Below, in pieces: positions 1 through 12,000 of a stretch of DNA of 64,000 nucleotides. The DNA is from Perilla frutescens. Its lineage: Eukaryota > Streptophyta > Magnoliopsida > Lamiales > Lamiaceae. The stretch covers positions 51,447,006 through 51,511,005 of the forward strand of contig BRKX01000014.1 of NCBI GenBank assembly GCA_026008535.1, read 5' to 3'. A program made the translations under genes and the position numbers. The notes beneath the pieces were generated by a model. The model saw only the letters and a program-made list of their open reading frames with translations. It was not told where the DNA came from and made no database searches. Every line of letters starts with the position of its first letter. Positions within the stretch are counted from its first letter, which is position 1.

Positions 1-999
1 CCAACATTTACAGAGGACTGTGCTCTCGAGTCCCTTAACTTGAATAGCAACCATTTGAAAGGAACATTACCACAATCCCTAGTGAATTGCAGGAAGTTGC
101 AGGTTCTTGACATTGGAAACAATTATATACAAGGCATATTTCCCTTCTGGATGGAGACATTTCATGAGCTTCGGGTCCCTGTTTTGAGATCCAATAGATT
201 TAATGGTGCCATGGCATCACTCACTTCTCTGATTAATGTTCCATTTCCAAAGTTACAAGTGTTGGATATATCTCAAAATGAATTCACTGGTTCTCTTCCC
301 AATAGATATTTGACTAAATTTCCAGCCATGATGAATGCCAAGGAAAATATCACAGAAAAGAGAAATTGGTTCAAGAAATATGAGGAGTCGATAGTATTTG
401 TTTTGAAAGGCTTGGAGCAGCCGGTGGAGAGAATCTTGACAACCTTCACAACTATTGACATGTCTGATAACAAGTTTTCTGGAAGTATTCCTGAATCCAT
501 TGGAAAGATTAATTCATTGAGGTACTTGAATTTGTCTCATAATGATCTCACTGGCCATATACCACCATCTCTAGGAAATGTAAAAGCACTCGAATCATTG
601 GATCTATCTTCGAACCATTTGACTGGTGAAATTCCGTGGCAATTGACTACGTTGAATTTTCTTTCTACTTTAAATCTTTCGATGAATGATCTTGTTGGGC
701 AGATACCTCAATCTGGTGGCCAGTTTCAAACATTTGACGATACCTCGTACATTGGAAACTCAGGATTATGTGGATTTCCATTGAGTCGAAAGTGTGAGAA
801 ACTTCCCACGTTGCCTCAAGAAAGTGATGGCTCTAATTTTGTTGATGGGTTTACTTGGCAAGCTGTTGCTTTGGGATATGGATGTGGTTTTGTAGTAGGA
901 GTTGTTTTGGGTTGTATAGTTTTTGAATATGGGAGGCCTAAATGGTTGGTGAAATTATTTTTCCGAGTTCAATACAAGGTGAAGAGAAACACTACATAA
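1..999 (+). CDS. LRR receptor-like protein, C-terminal part (5' end outside window)
   Basis: The frame is open from base 1 to a TAA at 997-999, so this is the 3' part of a longer gene. The product has successive plant extracellular LRRs of the LxxLxLxxNxLxGxIP type, an island-like non-LRR stretch (roughly bases 330-440), and then four more LRRs. The end has the signature of the Cf/EIX/RLP family: a GNxGLCGxPL cap with paired cysteines, an acidic linker, one hydrophobic membrane span of about 22 residues (near bases 865-930), and a short basic tail without a kinase. Family knowledge says such proteins sit in the plasma membrane and bind ligands for immunity or development through partner kinases. 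No lesion is visible in the part present. A pseudogene upstream of the window cannot be excluded. Confidence 0.9.
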   Translation, partial: PTFTEDCALESLNLNSNHLKGTLPQSLVNCRKLQVLDIGNNYIQGIFPFWMETFHELRVPVLRSNRFNGAMASLTSLINVPFPKLQVLDISQNEFTGSLPNRYLTKFPAMMNAKENITEKRNWFKKYEESIVFVLKGLEQPVERILTTFTTIDMSDNKFSGSIPESIGKINSLRYLNLSHNDLTGHIPPSLGNVKALESLDLSSNHLTGEIPWQLTTLNFLSTLNLSMNDLVGQIPQSGGQFQTFDDTSYIGNSGLCGFPLSRKCEKLPTLPQESDGSNFVDGFTWQAVALGYGCGFVVGVVLGCIVFEYGRPKWLVKLFFRVQYKVKRNTT

Positions 1000-2164
1000 T
1001 ATATGCCACAACCTAGAACTCGATTCAAGGTCAAGACCAAATAGATGATCCTAATATTATATATATTCAGAATTAAATAAGAAATACTATTGTGGTTTAA
1101 GAGAGACTTATATGTTATTAATTGAGATCAATGTATAAGAAACATGTGTAGAGTGGCATTTTCTCTCATGTATATATAGATGTTAAATATAGTTTTGTAT
1201 ATATCCAACAATTCTGGAAATACAACACAGAAAATCCTCCAATGTTTGAGCTCATTTCTTCCTCTCTCTCATGGAGATTTACTTTTCATGCTAAATCTCT
1301 AGCGTGAGCTGAAATATCAACACTATCAAGATAAAGTTCTCTATGCCCTACTCGATTTTGAAGAAGCATCTTCAGGCTGGGAAAACCAGAATCCGGATGT
1401 GGAGTGTGCTGTAATCTTTATGAGTTCTGAGAAGTGTGTGTTGTAATCTTACAAATGAGTTTTGTTGATGTTTTTTCGTATCTATCTAAAGAGGATTTTT
1501 GTGTTTTTTGTGACTTCATTCTAGTTTTCTACAATACATTATTAGAAAACTACAAAATCTTGAAATTAATGATTCTCACATAATCACATAATTGATAGGA
1601 AATTGTGTACTTTTCTCCATTATTAAATATGTAACTAAGCTCATGAATTTCTTGAGAAGAATAGAAACCTGTATTTTACCTCCTTGATTTTTCTTTCTAT
1701 TCTCTATCTTTCGTGATGGCTAGAGTTTTTAGAGAATATCCTTTATAGCAGGAAGTGGACCCAATTTTACGGTAATGAACTTTTATTCCGCATAAGCCTG
1801 TTATTCCCATCAACTAGCATATATATTAAAATTGCTCTATATTATCTCAGATATAATATAGTCCTTATTTATTTATTTATTTATTAATCCTTAGTAAGTC
1901 ACGTAACTTTAGATGAGACATAAATAATCTTACACATCTCCTACTTGGCTCATGTGATGTTACTTAACATCATGGACAAAATAAATAAATTAATTAATTA
2001 AATTGACATAACGCACATTTAAATGATTAAACATTTTACTTCATTGGGTTTATCATAATTTCATAATTAAAAATAGGAACTAAGTAGACTCGTGGCAGTT
2101 GTACATCACACACGATTGACATAGTCCCTTTCACGTATTGCGAACTAATATTCTCGTTAATATG
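1000..2164. other. Intergenic region downstream of the RLP gene
   Basis: No coding potential was recognised. The first 500 bases probably hold the 3' UTR of the receptor-like protein gene, because AATAAA-like motifs and T-rich stretches occur near 1070-1200. The rest is AT-rich and includes a short ATTT tandem run near 1868-1886. Confidence 0.5.
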
Positions 2165-2821
2165 CAGGGTTGACCCTAAGATTTTGAAGGCCAGTGTGAT
2201 CATTAAAAATAGTGCCCCTAGTTATTTTAATAAAAAAAAATGCATATAAAATGCACCAAAAATATTTTTATTCTTCAAATTGACAAAATTATGTGACTCA
2301 CCGGTTCACTAATCTTTGAACAAGCCTAATGCAAAAGAAATTATTAAGTTTACTTTAAACAATATCATGTAAGGGACTCAAATTAAAAACAAAATATCAT
2401 TTAAAAATATTTCTTCTAGCAATTTTGGAAAGCAAATTAAACTCATTAATATTTTTTTCATAATTAATATTTTCTAAAAAATTAATCTTTTTCAAATATG
2501 AATATAAAGCAAGTCATTCAATCTTTTATGTCACATGATCGTCGCAAGTAAGACTTTAATAACTTTAGTTTTAAAATGTTTTTCTGAAATGCAACTTTAC
2601 AAGACATGATCAATAAAATTTTATAAACGACAATATATAAATTAAGACAACTATCCAACATATTCAAGTAAGTCAATATATCAAAAGTTCGATATTGTTT
2701 TGGTAATACATATCACAATGTCTTTAAATTTTGAAACAACTATATTTATTGGAAAGTAAACTTTTGATTTATGAAAATTAAAAAAAAACGGTACTTTGTA
2801 ATAAAAGAATATCTAGAAATA

Positions 2822-2826
2822 GTTTG
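2822..2826. repeat. Target site duplication GTTTG, left copy (Athila)
   Basis: GTTTG directly precedes the left LTR and recurs exactly at 16162-16166 after the right LTR. A 5-bp duplication is what a Ty3-type integrase makes. Confidence 0.95.
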
Positions 2827-4368
2827 TGATGCGATATTTTATACCTCAAAAAATAAGTCGTGTCATGTGCAAGTGTACACGGATGTAGCAAGCAATGATA
2901 CGAGTCGAACCACAAGGAATAGGAGATATATTCTAAGATGCACAAATAATGCCTAATTAAATCTCAATCACTATTTAAACCAAATAAGTCAAAGGAATTG
3001 TTGTTCACTTCATTCATCAATTCTTCATAAAGATTTAAAATTTAAAATAACTTCCAACACTTAAAGAGAGGAAATTTACAAGTTAACAAAGAGGTTTAGG
3101 GTGTTGGATCCTTGATTTAAGGGTTTACACAAACATGAAGATCATATATAAATCAAAACTTTATTTATGACAAGGGTTTGTTCAATTAGGCATTTTCTCA
3201 AACACCTAATATGCAAAAATGATGTTAAACTTGCTATCTCTAACAAGCATTTCACTCAAACATACAAAGAGTCTCCTCCACAAAGTACAAAACCTAAATG
3301 CTCATACATCTTTCAAAGTATAACCACAAGGTCTCATAGATCACCAACAAAAACCAAATGAGCAAAACTAATCACCCATTGAGCATAAAGATAAACATAA
3401 ATGGAGGCCACCCATAAACATTTACAATCACAACTATGATCCACAAGATTTACTCAAAAAAATATACATTCATCCCACATTCATAATAAACATCCTCATT
3501 TCAAAGATCCGTCACCCCAACCCAAATTAAATTAGCTACTCATAATCTTAAAAGCAAAATAAATTACTTGAACATAAATCATAAATAGAGATTAGATTAA
3601 ACCAATAGAATGTACAAAGATTGCACAAGATCCTTCCACATCAATTCTTCAAACTTCAAGAACTCCTCTTTACAAGCCCAAACCCTCTTCCTCCTCTCAT
3701 TTCTATGGTTCTATCCTTGATTTTCTAGGGGAAAAGGGGTTTTGGGATTGGGAGAAATTTTTCTAGAGTTTGATCAAATCTCCTTCTCTCAAAAAATTCG
3801 TGTGTCACCTTCAAAAAAATCCCCCTCTACAAATTAGAGGGAAAGGAACAGATAAGGCACGCAAAACAGGGTATCTGGGCGCGGCACGGGCTCGGTCGCG
3901 CCCAGGTCGCGCTGTAGATCGCGCCAGAGAAAGGCGCGAGAGAGTGTTGGGCGCGGGAGCTCGGTCGCTCCAGTAATCGCGCTGTGGATCGCTCCAGAGA
4001 AGGGCGCGAGGGAGTGCCTGGGCGCGGGGGCTCGGTCGCGCCCTTGATCGCGTTGTGGCTCACGCCAGAGACGCTTGGAAAGCCTGGCTGGGCGCGATCC
4101 GATCCAGTCGCGCCTCCAATCGTGCTGTGGGTCGCGCCAAAGACGCTTGGAAAGTCCCACTTGGGCGCGGGCGGAGCGGTCGCGCCCCGAACCGTGCTGT
4201 GGGTCGCGCCTGGTTCCTTGAACTCGATGATTCTTCAATAACACACCTAGAATTTGCACTTGGATTCAAATATGGGTTTGGACATCAAAAATATACAATT
4301 GGTTTATAAAATGGTATTGAAATAGCCCCAAGTTGCAGTCAAAAGAAGCACAAAAATACCGATTATCA
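2827..4368 (-). repeat. Athila 3' LTR (1542 bp)
   Basis: It starts TGATGCG and ends GATTATCA, so TGAT/ATCA are its terminal inverted repeats. It matches 14644-16161 throughout. It contains five GC-rich tandem units at 3877-4215 in an otherwise AT-rich LTR. It carries 24 bp more than the other LTR, within the last GC-rich unit. Confidence 0.95.
3877..4215. repeat. Five GC-rich ~71-bp tandem repeats in the LTR U3
   Basis: Units begin at GGGCGCG at 3877, 3949, 4020, 4090 and 4163, with spacings of 72, 71, 70 and 73 bp. Each carries the order GGTCGCGCC, then GCTGTGG or GCTGTAG, then TCGCGCCAGAGA. In coding orientation the block lies in U3, where promoter or enhancer repeats are expected. It is rich in CpG. 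Confidence 0.9.
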
Positions 4369-4382
4369 ACTCCCCCAAACTT
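4369..4382 (-). other. Athila polypurine tract (3' PPT)
   Basis: On the minus strand this reads AAGTTTGGGGGAGT and abuts the 3' LTR, the expected place for the plus-strand primer of reverse transcription. Confidence 0.85.
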
Positions 4383-5720
4383 AAGCTCTTGTTTGTCCTC
4401 AAACAAGTTTTTAAAGAAAAAGAGAACATGGGAAATAAAGATCAAGAATGCCTCAGAAGAAAGAACAAAAAGCATATTATCATACACAAGTATATGAAGT
4501 TCTGATACACAAGAAATGAACATGTAAAAATACGGCTTTTCTTGCTTTAGTAATATCAACACTCAACTCAACCTCTCAAAGAGAAAAGGGACGTGTATAC
4601 ACTCGACATCAAATAATGCTAGTATACCACCATAAGCTTGCAAAATAACTCATCTCTTCCTACAAGTATGCTCAAAATAAGGATCACATTGGTCATAAGG
4701 GTTGAAACGTTAGGCTCTTTGGACGAGGTAGGAAAATATAGGCTAAAAGTGACTTCAAAATCAATCCCCGTAACTTGTTTTGCATTTCAAGATAAGCAAA
4801 TCTATTTTGAGTTTTCTTCTACCCCGCACATTGCTTTGGGAAATTTAATTGGATCTAAAGTCTATAGCCAACAAACATTAATGCTCCTCTTATTTATTTT
4901 GATTTTCATTGGTGTTCTTCAACAAATTACAATTTATTTTTATTTCACTTTGCAAGGCTTGCATATGTGTTTGATCAAAAAGGCTATTCAACAAAATAAG
5001 ATTTGTGTTCAATCCACCATTAATTCCCATTAATTTTATTTTCAAGCTTACTTGATTCCCACATTTCTTCTACCCTTGGTTTCAAATAAAATCAATAACA
5101 AGCACAAAGGGGCTAGCAAGGGTTGTATTTGTAGGAAAAAATTTTAGGCACAATTTTGACAAAGAAAGCCTTAGGTCATCTCCATATTTTAAGCACAACT
5201 TGTAAAATTGAGAGAGTTCAAAAAGGCAAGTTCTAGAGATACCAATATTATTGATGATTCACACATGAAGAACGAGATCAAGGCTCAAATCTCACAGGAT
5301 GGTTACAAGCTAATGCCAATATTTCCACAATCCAATCAAGTGTCCTATCAAGTCATATTCTTATGCATGTATTTATTTTTACCAAAAACAACATCATAGG
5401 CAAATCAAGATTTCCCAACAGTGAGCATGACAATCTTAAGTTCATAAGTAATAGAGGAGTTGAAACACGAGCTCAAGGCTACACCTGCTTATCATCAGGA
5501 CTATTACCTTATCATTAAGCCAATCATACGTATTAAAAAAAAAATAGAACTATAAAATATCGCAAAACCCATGCAATAAATTAAAAATTATCTAAATTTT
5601 AAGTAGCAAATCCCAACAATACATAAATAAATAAAAAGCATCCATGCGACAAGAGTTTTAAAAATTCTAATTAAAAAGCGTTCTAAAAAGATAGAGAGAT
5701 CAACGATACACACATATTCA
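4383..5720 (-). other. Athila 3' internal non-coding region
   Basis: About 1.3 kb between the two polypurine tracts. No long frame or family motif was recognised on either strand. The short frames present look like chance frames in AT-rich DNA. Confidence 0.6.
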
Positions 5721-5739
5721 CCCCCCACCCCCAAACTTG
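5721..5739 (-). other. Second (central) polypurine tract of the Athila element
   Basis: The minus strand reads CAAGTTTGGGGGTGGGGGG, sharing AAGTTTGGGGG with the terminal PPT. It lies just after the stop of the third ORF. Confidence 0.6.
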
Positions 5740-5806
5740 TTCGAAACCAAGTTAAGAATAAGTTTAGGGGGGTAGGCTTGTGGTGCCGTTGATCGACTAA
5801 CAGGGC

Positions 5807-7489
5807 TCAAGCATCGGCATCAGGGGGCGGGCGTGGACGGGTGTTCTGTGGGAACTGGAATGGCCCGAAGTACGGAAATTGGTACTGCTGGAACGGCGGG
5901 AATGGTGGCGTGTAGGTCTGGGACGGGTTTTGCGAAGACGATCCAATGCCATCCCATTGCCTCATCATGGTGGCAATATCTGAGACGTCCGACCTCAGGT
6001 GAGAGTAATCCCCATGCAGATTTGAGTAATTGCTCTGCAATCCCTGGAACTCTGTCCTCATGCCGGAAAACCGGCCATCCATATGACTCTGTAGGCCTTG
6101 AAATCTCTCGTCAATGTTTGCCTGCATATCTGCGAACCGATTGTCCATATTTTCCCTCATGTCCGTGAGCCGTGCATCAAGGTCCGCCCGCATGTCCGTG
6201 AACTGGGTAAAGACATTGCCTTGAAAGTTAGTAAAATTCTGATTCATAGTTGTCATCATACCTTCAAGGGATTCAAGTCGTTCATCCGCCACGTCCCCTC
6301 TGTTTCGTCTTTGCCCACGAGGTGCTCTTGGTGGCGCATTCTCTCTTTGTAGATGCACTCCCGCGGGTTCCGGAGCAATCATCAAAGCATTATGCTCCGG
6401 AGTGTTCATCAACCAATTTCGTTGATCCTCGAAATTGGTTACAGATGTGAGTGCTGGGTTCGGGAGTGGAAACTTCCTACCATCCTTCATTATGAGCTCA
6501 ATGGGGGCAGCATTCGGGCTAATCATGCGGACATTCCGAAGATGGGTGAGGTTGAGAGCTCGAGGTCCCGGGAGTGGCTGAAAGTTAGCAAGATTCACGT
6601 CCAAGGCCATGGCAATAGGAGTGATCATGCCTCCAATACTGATTGTGCCTTTGCTCGGCTGTACTTGTCTTTTAAATTGATCCAGAAGCAATGCCCCAAA
6701 ATCCACGTATATCGCTTGGAGCATACTCCACAAGATGTAGAGCTCATCCTTTCGAAGTCCACTATTCTCGTGTCGAGCAAGGACAGTGGAGGAAAGGATC
6801 CTGTGGATGTATCTGAAAATAGGATTTTGGATTTGCGAAGCCTTTGCCAATCCCGAGTCATACTGGACCATCCTCTCATCCGGGTCTAAGATTAATCTCC
6901 AAAACACCTCGAAATTGAAATTTATGTGGTAGTGAAAATATCCATCCGTCGGTGTTTGAAAGATTTGGTTAAGTTGGGCCACTGTGAGCTCGTGATCGTG
7001 ATTTCCCAATCAGAAAGTGCACCCAATCGGCCCTCTGCTAGGGAGTTTGTGGACCTTAAGAGAGGATAGAAACTCTTTGACCAACACAGGATAGGTTAGC
7101 CATCTTCCTTGCATGGCATTTGCCCACCCGATCCTAGTGAACATTCTCCACACATCCTCGTGGATTCCCATTGCTTGAGTGGCTGAGTCACATGAATACT
7201 TGGTGGGGAGTATGTTGAAAGATCCCGTCAACTTCTCCCAGCAGTCCCTTTCCTCTTGGGTTCGGAAGAAAACACCCGCTCTTGCAGGGTCATTTGGGCC
7301 ACTATCAGGAAAATCCGGCAATGGCTCGGGTTGCACAAACTCCTCTTCTTCCTCATCCCCTTGGTCTTCTTCCTCTTGTTCCTCATCTTCTTCTTCTTCT
7401 TCTTCGGAGAGATCGACACTGGATTCTTCCTCCTCAGATTCTTCTACCACGTATCTCCTGGATGCTTGTCCTCTGCTCGGTCTTGCCAT
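5807..7489 (-). pseudogene. Athila third ORF, interrupted by an in-frame TGA
   Basis: One frame runs from ATG at 7489 to a stop at 5807, broken by TGA at 7010-7012; the same frame resumes at once. The N-terminal 159 residues include a Glu/Asp-rich tract of about 50 residues. The part after the stop opens with a conserved-looking GNHDHELTVAQ segment typical of the Athila third ORF ('putative plant transposon protein'). Next comes a helical coiled-coil region of repeated RF/DM-type 14-residue units (roughly residues 265-345 of the second part), then a Pro/Gln/Phe-rich tail. In Athila elements this frame occupies the env-like position, but no signal peptide or membrane span is visible. Its function is unknown. 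The stop may be a CGA-to-TGA change, which is an inference. Confidence 0.8.
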
Positions 7490-9021
7490 TTCTTAGTATA
7501 TGATTTTTTTTTTTTATAAACACAAGACCTTGCAAAGGATAAAAAAAAACGACAAAGAGTGAGGTTCAAATTATAAACAACATACCAAAACAACAAATAG
7601 AATTTGAGCCCCTCCATGGCAAAATATAACAAAAACTATTCACACTTGCAGGCCTTAGCATAATCTTAAACAAAAGCAAAAAGCATTTCCAAAGTAGGCA
7701 CTACAATTGGATTGTAAAAATCATACAAACAGGGTCGGAGTTCACATATACTACCCCTCAATTCTCAACAAAATCCAACAACATTTTTGTCTCATGGAGT
7801 TAGAGAACTTCCAAATTTCCCATTTTCATTCGTACACAAAACCACATGCACATTGTCACCCTTCTTATTACTTGCATAATTCACTAACATGAGTCAATAA
7901 AGTAAAGTATGCAAATAATTTAGGAACAAAGCAAAGAAATGGAAAGAAATATCCTAACTTTACTAAGCTCTAGTTCACTATCAACAAGAATTGATGAACA
8001 ATCACCACCAACAAATATCAATCTCTCAACAATTGTAAAATTCACAGAAATGATGCATAAATTTATAATGAGCAAAGAACAAGGCTAGAAATTCACAATC
8101 TCAAAAATGCTAACCCTTGTTCTCAAATCACAACAATGCAAGTACAAGCATCTCCAAACTAACCTCAATCCTTCTACATAATTATCTATTATGTTTATGG
8201 AAGAAATTTAGAAGCAACAACACCAAACAACAATTCACTTCAAGCTAATTTTTCCAACTTTTAGCCCTAATTGTGCCCTTTCTACAATTTCATCCACAAT
8301 ATAACAAAATCAAAGCTCAAACAAGGACATAGAAACAACCAATCCAAGCATATTCTCAATTCATGAAAATTTCCCCCAATATGAACCCTAATTTGTATTT
8401 CTAGCAATTTTAACCAAAAATCACCAAAATTACATGTGATTTCTAGACAAGATCATGGGTAAAACAAAAATGTAGGAGATGGGAGAGGGTTTCTTACCTT
8501 GGGTTTGGCTTGGAGTAGATTTTCGTGTGTGTGCGAGTGTTTTTGAGTGTGGGGTGTGTGAGAATGGGGTGAAAAAATGAAAAGGGGAAGATTAAAAACC
8601 GTTCAGAACTGCTCTGTTCTCAGCGCGAGCGGGCTGAGTCGCGCCTCCACTCGTGCTGTCGGTCGCGCCAGAGAGGGTTCTCCACGCGTGCTTGGGCGCG
8701 AGAGGGGTCAACCGCGCTTTGTGTCGCGCTGTAGGTCGCGCTATGTGGCGCGAGTAGTGATCGCGCCCCTGCACGTGCTGTGTATCGCGCCCGAGCCTCC
8801 GTGTCTTAATATGTTGAGCTTGTTTTCTCCGTGTACCCTGTTGTTTGATTTCAAAACTATGCAAACACTCGAAACAGCATATTAAATCAAATAAATAGAT
8901 AAACAAAAACGAAAAGACTTAAAACGTAAAATAAAAGAGAATGTTCAAAAGTACAAGGTTGGGTTGCCTCCCAACGAGCGCTTCATTTATTGTCGGTAGC
9001 TCGACTTGGTCTTACTTTCTG
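7490..9021 (-). other. Athila spacer between pol and third ORF
   Basis: A 1.5-kb non-coding stretch, AT-rich except for the GC-rich block at about 8615-8805. A pyrimidine-rich tract on minus lies near 8470-8580. This is where a subgenomic promoter or splice acceptor for the third ORF would be expected. Confidence 0.6.
8615..8805. repeat. Internal GC-rich repeat resembling the LTR U3 repeat
   Basis: About 2.5 units carry the same words as the LTR repeat: GTCGCGCC, GTGCTGT, GGTCGCGCCAGAGA and CGCGCTGTAGGTCGCGC. It lies about 1.1 kb upstream (coding sense) of the third ORF, far from either LTR. Confidence 0.8.
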
Positions 9022-12000
9022 TCAAACAGTGGGAATATTGGAATCATTGTTGAGTGTCATCTTCGGTGCATAAAATCTCTTGACCCTTTGTCCATTGACA
9101 ACAAACAAGTTTCCATCCTTCCCTTTTAGCTCAATTGCACCTCCGTCAAAGATTCTTGATATCTCGAAGGGACCACTCCACTTGGTTTTCAATTTTCCGG
9201 AAAACAACTTCAAGCGAGAGTTGAACAAAAGAACGGCATCACCGGGTGATAGTTCTTTTTTCCTCAAAAGCTTGTCATGATATATCTTTGATCGCATCTT
9301 TGAAATGGATGAATTTTCGAAAGCTTCGTGTCTAAATTCATCCAACTCATTCAACCAGAAAATTCTTTCACCCCCCGACATCATGAAATCCATATTGAGT
9401 TTTTTTGTAGCCCAATAAGCTTTGTGTGAAAGCTCAATAGGAAGATGACAAGATTTTCCGAAAACCAATTGATATGGGAACATCCCCAACGGGGTCTTGT
9501 ATGCGGTCCTATATGCCCACAATGCATCATCCAAGAGGTTGGACCAATCCTTGCCATTTGTTTTAACCACTTTTTACAGGATTTGCTTCACTTCTCGGTT
9601 GGCAAGCTCGGCTTGGCCATTTGCTTGAGGGTGATAGGCCGTTGTGATGTTGTGACGAACTCCATATTTTGCAAGCAATGCGGCCAACCACTTGTTGCAA
9701 AAGTGTCTTCCTCCATCGCTAATAAGAGCTCTCGGGGCTCCATAGCGTGTCAAGACATTCTTTTTTAAAAATTTCAAGACCACATTTGCATTGTTCGTAG
9801 TAGTCGGCACAGCTTCGATCCATCTTGAAACATAATCCACAGCCAACAATATATATTGGAAACCATTTGAAATCACAAAGGGACCCATGAAATCAATTCC
9901 CCAAACATCAAATAGTTCCACTTCAATTATGTTCTTCATTGGCATTTCATCTCTTTTCGAGATGGATCCCATCCTTTGACACCGTTCGCATTGCTTCACA
10001 AAATCAACACAATCCTTGAAGAGTGATGGCCAATAGAACCCGCTTTGCAACACTTTCCTTGCGGTTCTGTTTGAAGCAAAATGTCCTCCACTTGGGGAGG
10101 TATGACATGCATTCAGGATCTCTCCCCACTCTTCTTCTGGCACACATCGTCTTAACACCAAATCAGCACATCTTCGAAATAGATACGGTTCATCCCATAC
10201 ATAGTGCTTCAAGTCGTGGAAGAATTTCTTTCGTTGATAAGGCTCCAACTCCGTTGGTTTCACCTTTGCTACCAAGATGTTTACAATGTCGGCAAACCAA
10301 GGGAGTTGAGACTTGATTGCCAAAATTCTTTCATCGGGAAAGAGCTCGTTAATGGGCCGTGACGACCCCAAATCATCTTCCACTTGTTCAAGCCGAGAAA
10401 GGTAGTCGGCCACCACATTCTCGCACCCCTTCCTATCTCGGATCTCCACATCAAATTCTTGAAGTAATAAGATCCACCTTATGAGTCTTGGCTTCGCATC
10501 CTTCTTGGCAAAAAGATGTCTTAGAGCGGAGTGATCGGTATGCACTATAGTTCGGGCCCCAATGAGATAGGGCCTAAACTTGTCGAATGCATACACCACA
10601 GCAAGTAACTCCCTCTCTGTAGTGGTGTAGTTCGTTTGGGCCGTGTCTAGGGTCTTACTCCCATAATAGATCACTCTGAAAAGCTTATCCCGTTTTTGAC
10701 CCAAAGCGGCTCCAACTGCAACCTCACTTGCATCACACATCACTTCAAATGGTTGACTCCAATCCGGTGAAATGAGGACGGGTGCTGAAATCAAGGCCTT
10801 CTTCAAAGTCTCGAAAGCCTGCAAACAATCATTATCAAAATTAAAATCTGACAGTTTCTCTAGGAGACGGCATAAAGGTTTTGAAATTTTAGAAAAATCC
10901 TTGATGAAACGTCTATAAAACCCAGCATGCCCTAGGAAACTTCTAACTCCTTTTTCATTTTTCGGGGGTGGTAGCTTCTCAATGGCTACAATCTTTGCTC
11001 GGTCCACTTCAAGGCCTCCTCCGGACACCCTGTGTCCCAACACGATACCATCCCTTACCATGAAGTGGCATTTTTCCCAATTTAGCACCAAGTTAGTTTC
11101 TTCACACCTCTGCAACACTTGAGACAAATTGTCAAGGCAATTTTCAAAAGAATCACCAAATACGGAAAAATCATCTATAAACACTTCCATTATATTTTCA
11201 ATCAATCCATGGAAGATAGACATCATACACCTTTGAAAGGTGGCGGGTGCATTACACAACCCGAATGACATCCACCTATATGCAAAAATGCCATATGGAC
11301 AAGTAAAAGCCGTTTTCTCTTGATCTTCGGGAGCAATCATTATTTGATTGTAACCCGAAAATCCATCCAAAAAACAATAAAATTCATGCCCTGCCAACCT
11401 ATCAAGCATTTGGTCAATAAAAGGGATAGGAAAATGATCTTTTCTTGTATACACATTTAAAGCTCTGTAATCTATACACATTCTCCATCCCGTTACCAAC
11501 CTAGTTGCTATTATCTCATTCTTTTCATTTTCAACAAGAGTTGTACCCCCTTTTTTCGCTACCACTTGAGTAGGACTAACCCACTCACTATCAGAAATTG
11601 CAAATATAATACCGGCATCCAACAATTTTAACACTTCCTTTCTAACTACTTCTTGCATGATTGGGTTTAATCTTCTTTGATGTTGCACTTTTGGTTTGTG
11701 ATCTTCTTCTAAAAGGATTTTATGCATGCAAATCGAGGGACTAATCCCTTTTAGATCCGAGATCGACCAACCTATAGTGCTTTTATATTTTCTAACCACC
11801 CTTAGCAATTTATCAAGTTGTTCATCCGTTAAAAAGGAAGAGACTATTACCGGTTTGTGTTCTCCTTCTTCAAGGTACACATACCTTAGGTGAGGTGGAA
11901 GTGGTTTCAACTCCAACTCGCTTTTCTTTGACTCCTCTTCATTTGATGTTTGTCCCGTTTCTCTTAGTGGAAGAAACTTGGGCTTTCTCAGGTATTCTTC

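Noticed and set aside
3827..4259. Arg/Ala-rich frames on both strands in the GC-rich LTR repeats (also at 15.6-16.0 kb)
   Set aside because: All six frames stay open because the repeat lacks A/T-rich stop codons and has periodicity near 71 bp; no protein family is seen.
7228..7503. Several overlapping frames on both strands in the Glu-rich tract of the Athila third ORF
   Set aside because: They arise from the CTT/GAA repeat texture opposite the real acidic frame.
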